This document shows positions 8,854-23,004 of a DNA stretch of 64,000 nucleotides, piece by piece. The notes beneath the pieces are model-generated. The model was not told where the DNA came from. It searched no databases and saw only the letters and a program-made list of their open reading frames with translations. The first letter of the stretch is position 1, and each line of letters begins with the position of its first letter. The translations under genes and the position numbers were made by a program. This DNA is from Microbacterium enclense (lineage in GTDB: Bacteria; Actinomycetota; Actinomycetes; Actinomycetales; Microbacteriaceae): positions 3,844,001 to 3,908,000 of the forward strand of contig CP116226.1 of assembly GCA_038182865.1 (NCBI GenBank), given 5' to 3'.

Positions 8854-8914
8854 CACTATTGATGTTTCAAAAACCAACAACGATCAATCATTGTTGCGTT
8901 CCCGACCGTACATC

Positions 8915-8941
8915 GAGAACCACTCAGTGGACGCAAGCACC
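8915..8941 (-). other. 3' half of the 23S rRNA processing stem (23S-5S spacer)
   Basis: This 27-base segment of the 23S-5S spacer is complementary to 12143-12169 in the 16S-23S spacer: 23 of 27 positions match as Watson-Crick pairs, others can include G-U. Brought together in the transcript they form a long helix at the base of 23S rRNA, the usual RNase III-type processing site. Confidence 0.75.
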
Positions 8942-8957
8942 AAAAACGGTGTGTTAT

Positions 8958-14001
<5,044 letters not shown>

Positions 14002-14443
14002 GAAAAAAGCCCACCCAACCGGAATAAGGTCGGGACAAGCGAGTTCAATCTGACCAAACAGGAAGTCAAAACTGACTATCCAGATGCCAACCCCAAAGGG
14101 TTGGACTTTGATCCAAAGGAATTTCTCGCAATCCAACAAAAGTCAGACCGACGAGGAATAAATTGGCATTTGACAAGTGCACGCTGTTGAGTTCTCAAGG
14201 AACGGACGCACCCACAGAAACGATCTCTCGACCTACCCGTGAGGCAGTTCACATCTATATTCGATCATTCGAACCTTGCGGCTCTCACAGTGGGACCTAT
14301 CAATGAGATCAACGTCGTGAGACCCGGTCGAAGACCAGAAACAAAACCTTACACCATGTGGAGGGGTCTTGGGTTGTTCTCCGCTTGAGAGGACGCGGGG
14401 CCTTTCGGCCGCTCCGCTCTCCCCTGTGGGGCGAACAAGTAAT
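14002..14443 (-). other. rRNA operon leader
   Basis: Non-coding leader upstream of 16S on the minus strand. It contains CTTGAGAACTCAACAGCG (complement near 14190), the boxA-like sequence typical of actinobacterial rRNA leaders, and a small hairpin built on CCAACCCTTTGGGGTTGG (near 14082-14105). Base composition is clearly AT-richer than the flanking genes, as expected for an rRNA control region. No coding sequence supported. Confidence 0.75.
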
Positions 14444-14473
14444 AAGTTACGCGGATCCCGCCCACCCGTCCAA
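14444..14473 (-). promoter_or_regulatory. Candidate rRNA operon promoter
   Basis: On the minus strand TTGGAC (complement 14468-14473) is followed after 18 bases by TAACTT (complement 14444-14449), a fair match to the sigma-70 -35 and -10 boxes, in the right place upstream of a long AT-rich leader. A second -10-like TATAGA occurs at about 14256-14261 without a good -35. Start sites are not proven. Confidence 0.45.
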
Positions 14474-14571
14474 TCCACACCACCGCCCGGGCGTGTCGCA
14501 CCCCGAAAACCGCGGAAAAACGCGGTTGGAGCGCGATCGCGCCGTAGGAGACGGCCTACGGCCTCCAGGGG

Positions 14572-14745
14572 TCAGATCCGCACCGGGATCGGTGGCAGCG
14601 AGGTGGCGGCATCCAGGTGTCCGCCTGTGAACTCGATACCGCCGAAGAACATTGCTCCCAGGACGAGCGCGAACACGAACGCAATCGACAGGAAGAGCAC
14701 GGCGGAGCCGGCGAGGGCGATCACGAGAGGAAGTCGGTTTGCCAT
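14572..14745 (-). CDS. Small single-pass membrane protein
   Basis: A 57-residue product starting MANRLPLVIALAGSAVLFLS: a short basic N-terminus, one or two hydrophobic stretches (residues 5-36) and a short Pro-rich tail ending PPIPVRI. A purine-rich GGGGGATGAT lies about ten bases upstream of the ATG. It sits between the rpsA terminator and the rRNA promoter on the same strand. I do not recognise the family; the composition and start site argue for a real gene but conservation was not tested. Confidence 0.5.
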   Translation of the reverse strand: MANRLPLVIALAGSAVLFLSIAFVFALVLGAMFFGGIEFTGGHLDAATSLPPIPVRI

Positions 14746-14800
14746 AGGACGATCATCCCCCGACGGACTGTCGGGGAACCAGGGCTTGCGCACGAACGAC

Positions 14801-14834
14801 CGAAGGCCGGCACCCCGAGGGGTACCGGCCTTCG
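14801..14834 (-). terminator. rpsA terminator
   Basis: A hairpin thirteen bases after the rpsA stop: the outer ten base pairs (CGAAGGCCGG) are perfect, then one A-C mismatch, then five more pairs around a two-base turn. No T tract, as usual in this group. Confidence 0.7.
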
Positions 14835-14846
14835 ATGAGGAACCGA

Positions 14847-16301
14847 TCAGCGACCGGAGAGCTTCTCGCGAAGCGCAGCCAGCGACTCGTCGTCGGCGAG
14901 GGTGCCCTGTGCGGGCGACTCCGACGAGAACGAGCCACCGAACGAACCGGCGTCGGTGGGGTTCGCAGCCTCGGCCTCGAGAGCCTTGGCGACGGCGGCC
15001 TTGTGAGCCTCCCAGCGACCCTGGGCCGCGGCGTACTCCTGCTCCCACTGCTCGCGCTGAGCGTCGAAGCCCTCGAGCCACGCACCCGACTCGGGGTCGA
15101 AGCCCTCGGGGTACTTGTACTCGCCACGCTCGTCGTACTCGGTGGCCATGCCGTACAGCGCCGGGTCGAACTCGGTGCCGTTGGGGTCGACCGACTCGTT
15201 GGCCTGCTTCAGCGACAGCGAGATGCGACGACGCTCGAGGTCGATGTCGATGATCTTGACGAAGACCTCTTCGCCGACCGACACGACCTGCTCGGCGAGC
15301 TCCACGTGCTTGCCCGAAAGCTCGGAAATGTGCACGAGGCCCTCGATGCCGTCGGCCACGCGGACGAACGCGCCGAACGGGACGAGCTTGGTGACCTTGC
15401 CCGGCGCGATCTGACCGATCGCGTGGGTCCGGGCGAACACCTGCCACGGGTCTTCCTGCGTCGCCTTGAGCGAGAGCGACACGCGCTCGCGGTCGAGGTC
15501 GACCTCGAGGATCTCGACGGTGACCTCCTGGCCCACCTCGACGACCTCGGAGGCGTGCTCGATGTGCTTCCAGGACAGCTCGGAGACGTGCACGAGGCCG
15601 TCCACGCCGCCCAGATCGACGAAGGCACCGAAGTTCACGATCGAGGAGACCGTGCCCTTGCGGACCTGACCCTTGTGCAGGTTGTTCAGGAACGTGGTGC
15701 GCGACTCGGACTGCGTCTGCTCCAGCAGCGCGCGGCGCGAGAGCACCACGTTGTTGCGGTTCTTGTCGAGCTCGAGGATCTTCGCTTCGATCTCCTGGCC
15801 GAGGTACGGCGTGAGGTCGCGCACACGGCGCAGCTCGATGAGCGAGGCCGGCAGGAAGCCGCGGAGGCCGATGTCGACGATGAGGCCACCCTTGACGACC
15901 TCGATCACGGAGCCGGTGACAACACCGTCGTTCTCCTTGATCTTCTCGACGTCGCCCCACGCACGCTCGTACTGCGCGCGCTTCTTGGACAGGATGAGGC
16001 GGCCTTCCTTGTCCTCCTTCTGGAGGACGAGGGCCTCGACGTGATCGCCGACGTTGACGACCTCGTTGGGGTCGACGTCGTGCTTGATCGAAAGCTCGCG
16101 GGAGGGGATGACACCCTCCGTCTTGTAACCGACGTCGAGGAGAACCTCGTCGCGGTCGATCTTCACGACGGTGCCTTCGATGAGGTCGCCATCGTTGAAG
16201 AACTTGAGGGTCTTCTCGACCGCGGCCAAGAAGTCTTCGGCGGAGCCGATGTCGTTGATCGCGACCTGCTTGGTAGCCGGGGCGGTCGTTGCGGTAGTCA
16301 T
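14847..16301 (-). CDS. rpsA: 30S ribosomal protein S1
   Basis: S1 binds mRNA upstream of the start codon and brings it to the 30S subunit. The 484-residue protein has four S1 (OB-fold) domains at about 35-105 (IEGTVVKIDRDEVLLDVGYK), 122-190, 207-278 (KGTVSSIVNFGAFVDLGG) and 293-365 (APGKVTKLVPFGAFVRV), the actinobacterial arrangement, followed by an acidic low-complexity C-terminal tail. The ATG at 16301 begins MTTATTAPATKQVAINDIGS, the usual N-terminus; a purine-rich AGGAC lies about ten bases upstream. It is normally followed by coaE in actinobacteria; here an rRNA operon follows instead. Confidence 0.97.
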   Translation of the reverse strand: MTTATTAPATKQVAINDIGSAEDFLAAVEKTLKFFNDGDLIEGTVVKIDRDEVLLDVGYKTEGVIPSRELSIKHDVDPNEVVNVGDHVEALVLQKEDKEGRLILSKKRAQYERAWGDVEKIKENDGVVTGSVIEVVKGGLIVDIGLRGFLPASLIELRRVRDLTPYLGQEIEAKILELDKNRNNVVLSRRALLEQTQSESRTTFLNNLHKGQVRKGTVSSIVNFGAFVDLGGVDGLVHVSELSWKHIEHASEVVEVGQEVTVEILEVDLDRERVSLSLKATQEDPWQVFARTHAIGQIAPGKVTKLVPFGAFVRVADGIEGLVHISELSGKHVELAEQVVSVGEEVFVKIIDIDLERRRISLSLKQANESVDPNGTEFDPALYGMATEYDERGEYKYPEGFDPESGAWLEGFDAQREQWEQEYAAAQGRWEAHKAAVAKALEAEAANPTDAGSFGGSFSSESPAQGTLADDESLAALREKLSGR

Positions 16302-16687
16302 GTAGTGGGTTGTCCTAGTGGGTGGGTGTCGGGCTTCGGCTCCTGCGAGGCGGTTCCGGGTGGGACCGCGCCCGGCCGAGCGCCACTCGCCGGAAGGCGA
16401 ACGAAAGCGACGAGCCGAAGCGAAGCGGATTGTTTGTTCGATATCACGCGCTCTTACCCGTGGTGCGGGATAGCCAGACGAGTGACACTTCATCCTAACT
16501 CATTGCGAGCCCGCGGCGCTGACCGGGTCGACGCGTGATCGCTACCGCGCGCACCTGGGCCGGAGCCCGGCGGCGTCCATTGCCCAGGTTGCGTCCAGAT
16601 TGGCATGCCAGGCTCCCCGTTTCGTGCCCGTCAACGGCGGGCAGGACGCGCTGGTCTCCGCCGTCCTCGCGATACGAAACCGGTTTT
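16302..16687. other. Divergent promoter region between rpsA and a secreted transglycosylase-like gene
   Basis: 386 bases without a supported gene. It must hold the rpsA promoter; a -10-like TAGGAT is visible on the minus strand (complement 16492-16497) without a clear -35. The plus-strand gene at 16688 lacks a recognisable Shine-Dalgarno sequence. I looked for a c-di-AMP riboswitch of the kind found before cell-wall hydrolases and did not find its conserved core. Confidence 0.5.
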
Positions 16688-17683
16688 ATGAGTTCTGATT
16701 CGACACCCCCGCTGAACCGCCGTAACCGCCGCCAGGCCGCCCGCCGCTCCCGCCGTCGCCCGGCGATCACGGCCGGAGTCGTGGCCCTGGGGATCGTCGC
16801 GACGGCCACCCTCACGGGCACGGCCCCGATCGCGCAAGCCACGGCCTCCCCCGCACTCCTGACGGCCTCCAGCTTCCAGCTCGCCTCGTACACCGCTCCG
16901 GAAACGACCGCGGCTCCCGAGGTCACGGACGCTCGCGCGGCCGAGGCGTCGGCCACGGCCGCCCTGCAGGCCGTCACGTCGGTGCAGAGCGACATCGCGG
17001 CATCCGGACTCGACATCGGTCAGCCCGCCGACGTCGACACGACCGCCCTTCAGGAAGCGGCCGACCGTCTGGATGCCGCCCAGGTGCTGCCCCCGGCGTT
17101 CCTCCCCGGCGTGACGAGCGAGGTCGCCGCCGCGGCATCGGCCGTCGACCAACGGGTCAGCGAGCTGCGCGGCGGCCTCGATGCCGCGGTGGCGAAGAAG
17201 CAGGCCGAAGAGGCCGCCGAGAAGGCGCGTCAGGAGGCGGAGGCTGCCGCCGCAGCGAAGGCTCGCGCCGAGGCCGAAGCCCAAGCGGAGGCCCGTTCCA
17301 CGACCCCCTCCGACGACTCCTCCGGGGGAGGCTCGTGGACTCCCCCGCCGTCCTCCGGTGGCGGATCGGGCGACAACAGCCCGGGCGGAGCCCAGGCGAC
17401 CGCTCGCGGCATGCTCGCCGGCTACGGCTGGGGCGACGACCAGTTCGGGTGCCTCGTGTCGCTGTGGAACCGCGAGTCCGGGTGGAACTATCAGGCGTAC
17501 AACGCCGGCAGTGGTGCGTACGGCATCCCTCAGGCTCTCCCCGGAAGCAAGATGTCCTCGGCCGGCGGCGACTGGCAGACCAACGCGGCGACCCAGATCG
17601 CGTGGGGACTCGGATACATCTCCGGGCGTTACGGCAGTCCGTGCGGCGCATGGGATCACTCGCAGTCCACCGGGTGGTACTGA
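16688..17683 (+). CDS. Secreted transglycosylase-like protein with coiled-coil region
   Basis: The 331-residue product has an Arg-rich N-terminus and a signal peptide (about residues 28-58, ending TAPIAQA), an Ala/Glu/Lys-rich coiled coil (about 175-205), a Gly/Ser/Pro linker, and a C-terminal domain of about 85 residues like those of actinobacterial lytic transglycosylase or resuscitation-related proteins: GWGDDQFGCLVSLWNRESGW supplies the catalytic Glu, then AYGIPQALPGSKM and WGLGYISGRYGSPCGAW. It should cleave or bind peptidoglycan outside the cell. A paralogue with the same domain order lies at 23063-23992. The ATG at 16688 gives the cleanest signal peptide; the frame is open further upstream but with no signal-like sequence. 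Confidence 0.85.
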   Translation: MSSDSTPPLNRRNRRQAARRSRRRPAITAGVVALGIVATATLTGTAPIAQATASPALLTASSFQLASYTAPETTAAPEVTDARAAEASATAALQAVTSVQSDIAASGLDIGQPADVDTTALQEAADRLDAAQVLPPAFLPGVTSEVAAAASAVDQRVSELRGGLDAAVAKKQAEEAAEKARQEAEAAAAAKARAEAEAQAEARSTTPSDDSSGGGSWTPPPSSGGGSGDNSPGGAQATARGMLAGYGWGDDQFGCLVSLWNRESGWNYQAYNAGSGAYGIPQALPGSKMSSAGGDWQTNAATQIAWGLGYISGRYGSPCGAWDHSQSTGWY

Positions 17684-17690
17684 GTCCGCG

Positions 17691-20618
17691 TCACCTCCAC
17701 CGCACCACCGAGCGCGCCGCCCCGGAGAATGCTCCGGCGCGGCGCGCTTCGCTGAGTGCGACATCGCCCTCGGACACGCCGGCCTCGTGCAGCACGACCG
17801 GGCCCACGCGACGCCGCCATTGCTGGGCGAACAGACCCGCCGTGTCACGGCGCCGTCCGACCTCCGAGGGAACAGCGAGGAAGCGCCGAGGTCGTCCGCG
17901 ACGGGCGGCGGCCAGCGCCGCCTCCACCGGCCATGCTCCCCTGCCGCGATCGACCTCCACGATGAAGCGGGGAGAACGGATCGGGGCGCACACCTCGATC
18001 AGCGCCTGACCGAACGTCCGGCGATCGGCCGGCCCCGTGTGCGGCATCCGGACGTCGAAGCGATGGAGCTGCGTATCGGCATCCGCCGGGACCACCACCG
18101 GTGGCCCCGCGTGCGCGTCCACCCGCCCCGCTGTTGCGAGCACGTCCCACAGCACATGGGTCATCCGCTGTACCGTCGCCTGCGCGTCACGGACCCGTCG
18201 CCGCGCGCGGCGCCAGGACACCCCGAGCGGCACCGCCGTGAAGCCACCCGCGAGGGCGGCCACCACGACGAACGGCGGCGCGACATCGGGAGCGAGCGCG
18301 ACCAGTGCGGCGACCGCCGTCCCCGTCGCCCCCACGGTCGTCCCGAGAGCGGCGCCGAGTGACCGGGCCGCCCCGACCGACGACGGGAAGAGCGGCGTGT
18401 CGGCGCGGTACTCCACGACGAAGGACTCCTCTTCGACGTCGTCGTAGGGCTCTCCGATGCGCCATCGCTCGCGCGTCTGCGCGCGTGACGGGATCGACGT
18501 CAGGTTGCCCACGTCGACAACGGACGCCGCCGGCGCCTTCGCGACGACCTCCGCGAGCGCGTGGCGCTGCATCTGCCCGAGCGCGGCGTCGAGCCCCCGC
18601 ACCACCCGGTCGGGATCGTCGATGTCGACACCCCAGAGCCGCGCGTGCTTGCGGCGGAGGCGGGCGGCATCCGGTTGCGCTTCGAGGGGCACGCCCGGCG
18701 GGACGAGCGCGGTCACCGTCCAGTTGTGGGCCGTCTTCTCAGGCCACGCAGGATCGAGTCGCAGAGTTCGACCGCGCAGCTGCTGCATGGCCGAGTCGCT
18801 CGCGGCAGCGGTCAGGTCGACGAGAGTGTTCACCCGGGGGCAGTCCCATCCCTCGCCGAACAGTCCGCGCGTACCGACGACGACCTGGAGATCACCGCGG
18901 GTGAGCAGCCGCGCCGCGGCGCCGACGAGCCCCGCGCCGGCCATCCCCCGCAGGTCCACGACGTTCGGGTCGTCGTCGACGGGCACCGCCGTCACATCGA
19001 CGCCGAGCTCGGCGCGAAGAGCCGGGAGGAGCGTCGCAGCGTCGTGGCGCGCCACGCGCACGGTCGAGGATGTGACGAGCATCGCTCGCAGCCCCGCGGT
19101 CGCGGCATCCGTCACCAGAACCGAGAAGGTGCGAACTGCTCCCGCCGCGCCGAGAAGACCTCCGTGCACATTGCCGTGCCGCGCGAAATCGGTCACGACG
19201 AGCGCCCGGAGACCGTCGCCGAGCACAGCGGCCTCGGCCGCGAGGATGTCGCAGACACCGCGGTCTTTCGCCAGCGACGAGGTCAGCACCGAATCGATCG
19301 GATCGCGGGTCCGGCGGACCCCGCGATCGGTGAGCGCATAGCCGAAATCGGCGAGGAGCAGGCGCAGGCGTTCCCACTCCTCGGAGCGCGACGGATCGGG
19401 GAGGACCTGGTCGAGCGCGAAGCGTCCGAGCAGTCGCAGCGTCTCGTCCGTGGTCGGAGGACGCCGCGCGAGCGCGGGGAGGCGCGCCGTCACCGGGTCG
19501 TCGGGGGCGACGAGGGAGAACATGGCGGCGGCCGCCTCGGCGCCCGCGTAATCGGCCGCGAAGGCCGCGGCGAGGCGCCGGTCGATCTCGTCACCGTCGC
19601 GGGTGGCCGAGCCCCCGCCGTCGGTCTCCGCGACCGCGCGGGAAGAAAGAGCAGGCTGCAGGATGCCGAGGAGCGTGGCGCGTCCGGAACCGACGGCGAA
19701 CGAGGTGCGCAGCGCCACCTGGAGCGCCTCGGCGTGCGCGGCGAGGAACATCCGCTCCTCCGCCGTCGGCTCCACGATGTGGACGAGGTCGCGGTACGGC
19801 GCGAGGTCGCCCTCGCGGACGACGGCGGGCACCGGGACCTCGAGGTCGACGTCGCCCAGCAGGGAGACGTAGTTGTCGTACTCGTCGGCGTCGTCGGGCG
19901 AGGGCAGGGTCGCGGTGAGACCGATGACCAGGGGCTCGCGCCCCTCGGCCCGAATCCGCGCGACCAGGGCGGCCACCACGAGTGCCCAGTGGTCGAGGAG
20001 GTGGTGGCACTCGTCGAGCACGATCGTTTCGACGCCATGGGCGACGAGGCGATCGATGAGGTCGCGCGCATTCGGGTGCAGCGCGGCAGTGAGCACCGCG
20101 GCATCCTGCCGTGCGAGCGACCGCCGGATCGCCCGCGCCCGAGAACGGACACCACGGCGATAGGCGGCGGGGTTCGTGCGGGCGAGCGCGTCGAGCCACG
20201 CCATAGCGGCCTGGGGTGAACGCTCGTCGGCCTCGAGCTCGGTGAGCCAGCGGTCGCGAGCGAGCGCGTCGAACGGTGAGGCGGAGTCGACCACGCTGAT
20301 CGATTGATACGTCAAGGCGGTGAGGGCGGCCGGCGCCTCCGGGTCGTCGGAGACCGCAGCGTCGTCATGCGCGAGTCCCCTCGCCGCCTCGGCCCACTGC
20401 CCGCGGATGGCAAGCGTGGGAGCGAAGGCCACCGCCCGCCGACCCCGGCGGGCCGCCAGCAGCAATCCGAGAAGCGTCTTGCCGGACCCGGGTGGGGCCA
20501 CCAGGTGCAACGGCCGGCCCGCATCCACGTCGACCTTCTCGAGGGCGGCCGCCTGATAGGTGCGCAGAGTGCCGTCGAAGCGCCAGCCAGCGAGCGGACG
20601 GGCGGGGTCGAGGTGCAC
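17691..20618 (-). CDS. SF2 DEAD/DEAH-type helicase with embedded hydrophobic hairpin
   Basis: A 975-residue superfamily 2 helicase. The N-terminal RecA-like domain has Q-like TLRTYQ (17-22), Walker A APPGSGKT (41-48), DECHH box (202-206) and motif III TATLPSP (234-240). The second domain has GTRGLFGEGWDCP (583-595) and motif VI QQLRGRTLR (613-621). After the helicase core comes a hydrophobic stretch (about 752-800, including AVAALVALAPDVAPPFVVV) that could form a two-helix membrane hairpin, then a C-terminal domain of about 125 residues that I do not recognise. The activity is probably ATP-driven nucleic acid remodelling; biological role unknown. It follows the AarF-like gene after 29 bases and ends 7 bases from the convergent transglycosylase-like gene. 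Confidence 0.85.
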   Translation of the reverse strand: MHLDPARPLAGWRFDGTLRTYQAAALEKVDVDAGRPLHLVAPPGSGKTLLGLLLAARRGRRAVAFAPTLAIRGQWAEAARGLAHDDAAVSDDPEAPAALTALTYQSISVVDSASPFDALARDRWLTELEADERSPQAAMAWLDALARTNPAAYRRGVRSRARAIRRSLARQDAAVLTAALHPNARDLIDRLVAHGVETIVLDECHHLLDHWALVVAALVARIRAEGREPLVIGLTATLPSPDDADEYDNYVSLLGDVDLEVPVPAVVREGDLAPYRDLVHIVEPTAEERMFLAAHAEALQVALRTSFAVGSGRATLLGILQPALSSRAVAETDGGGSATRDGDEIDRRLAAAFAADYAGAEAAAAMFSLVAPDDPVTARLPALARRPPTTDETLRLLGRFALDQVLPDPSRSEEWERLRLLLADFGYALTDRGVRRTRDPIDSVLTSSLAKDRGVCDILAAEAAVLGDGLRALVVTDFARHGNVHGGLLGAAGAVRTFSVLVTDAATAGLRAMLVTSSTVRVARHDAATLLPALRAELGVDVTAVPVDDDPNVVDLRGMAGAGLVGAAARLLTRGDLQVVVGTRGLFGEGWDCPRVNTLVDLTAAASDSAMQQLRGRTLRLDPAWPEKTAHNWTVTALVPPGVPLEAQPDAARLRRKHARLWGVDIDDPDRVVRGLDAALGQMQRHALAEVVAKAPAASVVDVGNLTSIPSRAQTRERWRIGEPYDDVEEESFVVEYRADTPLFPSSVGAARSLGAALGTTVGATGTAVAALVALAPDVAPPFVVVAALAGGFTAVPLGVSWRRARRRVRDAQATVQRMTHVLWDVLATAGRVDAHAGPPVVVPADADTQLHRFDVRMPHTGPADRRTFGQALIEVCAPIRSPRFIVEVDRGRGAWPVEAALAAARRGRPRRFLAVPSEVGRRRDTAGLFAQQWRRRVGPVVLHEAGVSEGDVALSEARRAGAFSGAARSVVRWR

Positions 20619-20647
20619 CGGGACAGTCTAAAGAGCCGCCCCTCGCC

Positions 20648-22342
20648 CTACCCGCCGTTGCGCCGCGCGATCGCCCCAGCCAGGAGTGCGTGCGAGAGAG
20701 GAGCGATCGAGGCGATCATCAACAGCGTCCCCCACACGGCCTGCTCGCTCTCGAGGAGGATGCCGCCGATGAGGAGGCCCGTGAACAGCACCGCCGACAG
20801 CACGCGACGGATCATGCGCTCCAGGTCGCGCAGGCGGCGTTCGATCCGGGGGGTCTCCACGGAGACGGCGCCCTCTTCGAAGCGCGAGACGAGAGTGTCG
20901 ATGCGGCGCGGGAGACGAGCGGTCACGGCGGCGACGGCGCCCACTTCACGCACGAGAGTCTGAGCCGTGTTGCCGCTCTCCTCGCGGATGAGCCGCTGCG
21001 CGTAGGGCTCGACGGCGTCCCAGATGTTGAACGCCGGGTCGAGCGCGCTGCACATGCCGCTGGTCAGCGACATCGCCCGCACGATGAGGAGGAAATTTTC
21101 GGGAAGCTGGAACGGCAGCGTGCGAACCACATCGCCGAACTCGACGGCGAACGCGCGGAACTCCCGTGGGTCGACCTCCTGCAGCTCGGCGAAACCCATG
21201 CCACCGAAACGCGAGAACAGCTGCGTCATCGCCCGCTCGAGCTGCACGGTGTCCGCGGAAGGGAGGAGGACCCCGATGTCGCGGATGCCGTCGACGAGGC
21301 CCTTCCCGTCACGCGAGGCCGCCGCGATCAGCACGCGACGCAATCCCCGCCGCAGACCCGGCGGGACCTCGCCCATCATCCCGAAATCGATGAAGGTGAA
21401 CCGCCACGCCGGGGCGGTGGCATCCGGAGACGACACGGGGGTCACGAAGACGTTGCCGGGGTGCGGATCGGCGTGGAAGAAGCCGTCCTCGAAGAGCTGG
21501 TCGAACATGACCGCCGCGAAACGCGCGGCGACGTCGGACGGGTCGATGCCCGCCGCGCGCAGGGAGTCTGTGTCGGTGATCTTGATCGCGGAGACGTCTT
21601 CCAGCGTCAGCACCCGACGGGTCGTGCGCTCCCACGCCACCGCGGGGACGGCGACTCCCCCGTCGCCGCCGAAGTCGGCCGCGAAGCGCTCGGAATCGGC
21701 GGCCTCGTGCAAATAGTCGATCTCTTCGAGGCTGGTGATCGCGAACTCCTCGACGAGCGAGGGCATGTCGACGCGGTCCGAGACGAGCGAGACCTTGCTC
21801 AGCCAGCGGCCGACCTTGCGCAGGGCACGGAGGTCGACGTCGACGATGCGGTCGATGCCGGGACGCTGGATCTTGATGACGACCGAGCGGAGCCCGCTCT
21901 CCGCGGCCATCTCGTCCGTGAGCGTCGCCCGGTGCGCTTGCCCGAGCGAGGCCGCCGCGAGGGGTCTCTCGTCGACCGAGGCGAAGGCGCGGGCAAGCGG
22001 CATCCCGAGCTCGTGCTCGATCCGTTCGCGCATCTGGACGAACGGCACCGCGGGTACTTCGTCTTGCAGGCCCTCGAGCTCTTTCGTGATGATCGGCGGG
22101 AGCACGTCGAGACGCGACGACATGAACTGCCCGACCTTGATCATCAGGCCACCGAGGTCGACCGCGAGCACGTGGAAGCGCTGGGCGATGCGCAGGAGCC
22201 GTCGGGTGCGGCCCCGGGCGGAGATCCACCCGAGACCGAACCGCGGCAGGAACAACTCGTACCACCACGCCTGCACGAGGTAGCGGGCGGCGAACCGCGT
22301 GATGCGCCGGTAGCGGGCGCGCATGAGGGCGTCGTCGGTCAA
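20648..22342 (-). CDS. ABC1/AarF/UbiB-family atypical kinase
   Basis: A 564-residue member of the AarF/UbiB/ADCK family of atypical protein-kinase-like ATPases. Visible hallmarks are the N-terminal KxGQ motif (LMIKVGQFMSSR), the Ala-rich loop PLAAASLGQAH that replaces the P-loop, the VAIK-like lysine in VVIKIQRPG, the catalytic loop FFHADPHPGNVF and the DFG motif IDFGMMG. Two transmembrane helices lie at the C-terminus (about 508-550). Family members support quinone or lipid metabolism; the substrate here is unknown. The TTG at 22342 is supported by CAGGAG six bases upstream. It lies between padR-type and helicase genes on one strand with short gaps, so the three are probably one transcript. 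Confidence 0.9.
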   Translation of the reverse strand: MTDDALMRARYRRITRFAARYLVQAWWYELFLPRFGLGWISARGRTRRLLRIAQRFHVLAVDLGGLMIKVGQFMSSRLDVLPPIITKELEGLQDEVPAVPFVQMRERIEHELGMPLARAFASVDERPLAAASLGQAHRATLTDEMAAESGLRSVVIKIQRPGIDRIVDVDLRALRKVGRWLSKVSLVSDRVDMPSLVEEFAITSLEEIDYLHEAADSERFAADFGGDGGVAVPAVAWERTTRRVLTLEDVSAIKITDTDSLRAAGIDPSDVAARFAAVMFDQLFEDGFFHADPHPGNVFVTPVSSPDATAPAWRFTFIDFGMMGEVPPGLRRGLRRVLIAAASRDGKGLVDGIRDIGVLLPSADTVQLERAMTQLFSRFGGMGFAELQEVDPREFRAFAVEFGDVVRTLPFQLPENFLLIVRAMSLTSGMCSALDPAFNIWDAVEPYAQRLIREESGNTAQTLVREVGAVAAVTARLPRRIDTLVSRFEEGAVSVETPRIERRLRDLERMIRRVLSAVLFTGLLIGGILLESEQAVWGTLLMIASIAPLSHALLAGAIARRNGG

Positions 22343-22393
22343 CGGGTCTCCTGGATGCCGACGTGCCGGGGCACGCGCCGGGTTCGGTCGATC

Positions 22394-22972
22394 TCAGCCC
22401 TGGGCGAGGATGGAGTAGAGCTTACGACGCGCCTCGTCGAGGATCTCGACCGCCTGCGCGATCTGCTCCTTGTCGCCGGTACGGCCGACCTGGGCCGCCG
22501 CCTGCGCCAGTTCGATGCCGGCCTTGGGCAGCGCCGTCATGCGGCCGCCGTCTCGCGAGCCCGCGGACTCCCAGGGCGCGGTGCGCTCGGTCGTCTCGTC
22601 TCCCGCCGCCGCGCGGCCCTCGGCGGTGAGGGAGTAGGTCTTGCGGCCGTTCGACTCCTCGGACTGGACGAGCCCTTCGTCGGTCAGCAGCTGCAGGGTG
22701 GGGTACACCGAACCGGGGCTCGGCTTCCACGACCCTCCGCTGCGGTCCTCGATCTCGCGGATGATCTGGTACCCGTGCATCGGCTGCTCGAGCAGGAGCG
22801 AGAGCACCGCCGAGCGCACGTCGCCCTTGTTCATGCGCGGCGCAGAGGCCGTCTTCTGCTCGAACTGGGCGCGAAGCTGTTCGAGCCCCTCGACGATGCT
22901 GGAAACGGGCCAGCCGGGGGTGTTGCTCCCGCCGCGTCCGCCGAACGCGTCTCCCAGGAATGAACCACTCAT
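22394..22972 (-). CDS. PadR-family transcriptional regulator
   Basis: A 192-residue regulator with a Gly-rich N-terminal extension, the PadR winged-helix domain at about 45-120 (SAVLSLLLEQPMHGYQIIRE, then PSPGSVYPTLQLLTDEGLV) and a C-terminal helical region (about 145-190) for dimer formation. The ATG at 22972 has a near-perfect ribosome site, AAGGAGG, six bases upstream. It is the first gene of the probable operon with the AarF-like kinase and the SF2 helicase. An inverted repeat resembling a PadR operator lies about 33 bases upstream, suggesting autoregulation. The ligand is unknown. Confidence 0.92.
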   Translation of the reverse strand: MSGSFLGDAFGGRGGSNTPGWPVSSIVEGLEQLRAQFEQKTASAPRMNKGDVRSAVLSLLLEQPMHGYQIIREIEDRSGGSWKPSPGSVYPTLQLLTDEGLVQSEESNGRKTYSLTAEGRAAAGDETTERTAPWESAGSRDGGRMTALPKAGIELAQAAAQVGRTGDKEQIAQAVEILDEARRKLYSILAQG

Positions 22973-23004
22973 GACGACCTCCTTCGCGCGGACCCGATCT
23001 GAGT

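Noticed and set aside
14572..15960. A 462-residue frame across rpsA and the small membrane gene
   Set aside because: Only its last 57 residues look like a protein; the rest is the wrong frame of rpsA.
16302..16687. A c-di-AMP (ydaO) riboswitch before the transglycosylase-like gene
   Set aside because: The conserved core sequences are not present; only short GC-rich hairpins are seen.
18561..20219. Long frames opposite the helicase gene
   Set aside because: Antisense shadows with biased Arg/Ala/Gly content and no domain motif.
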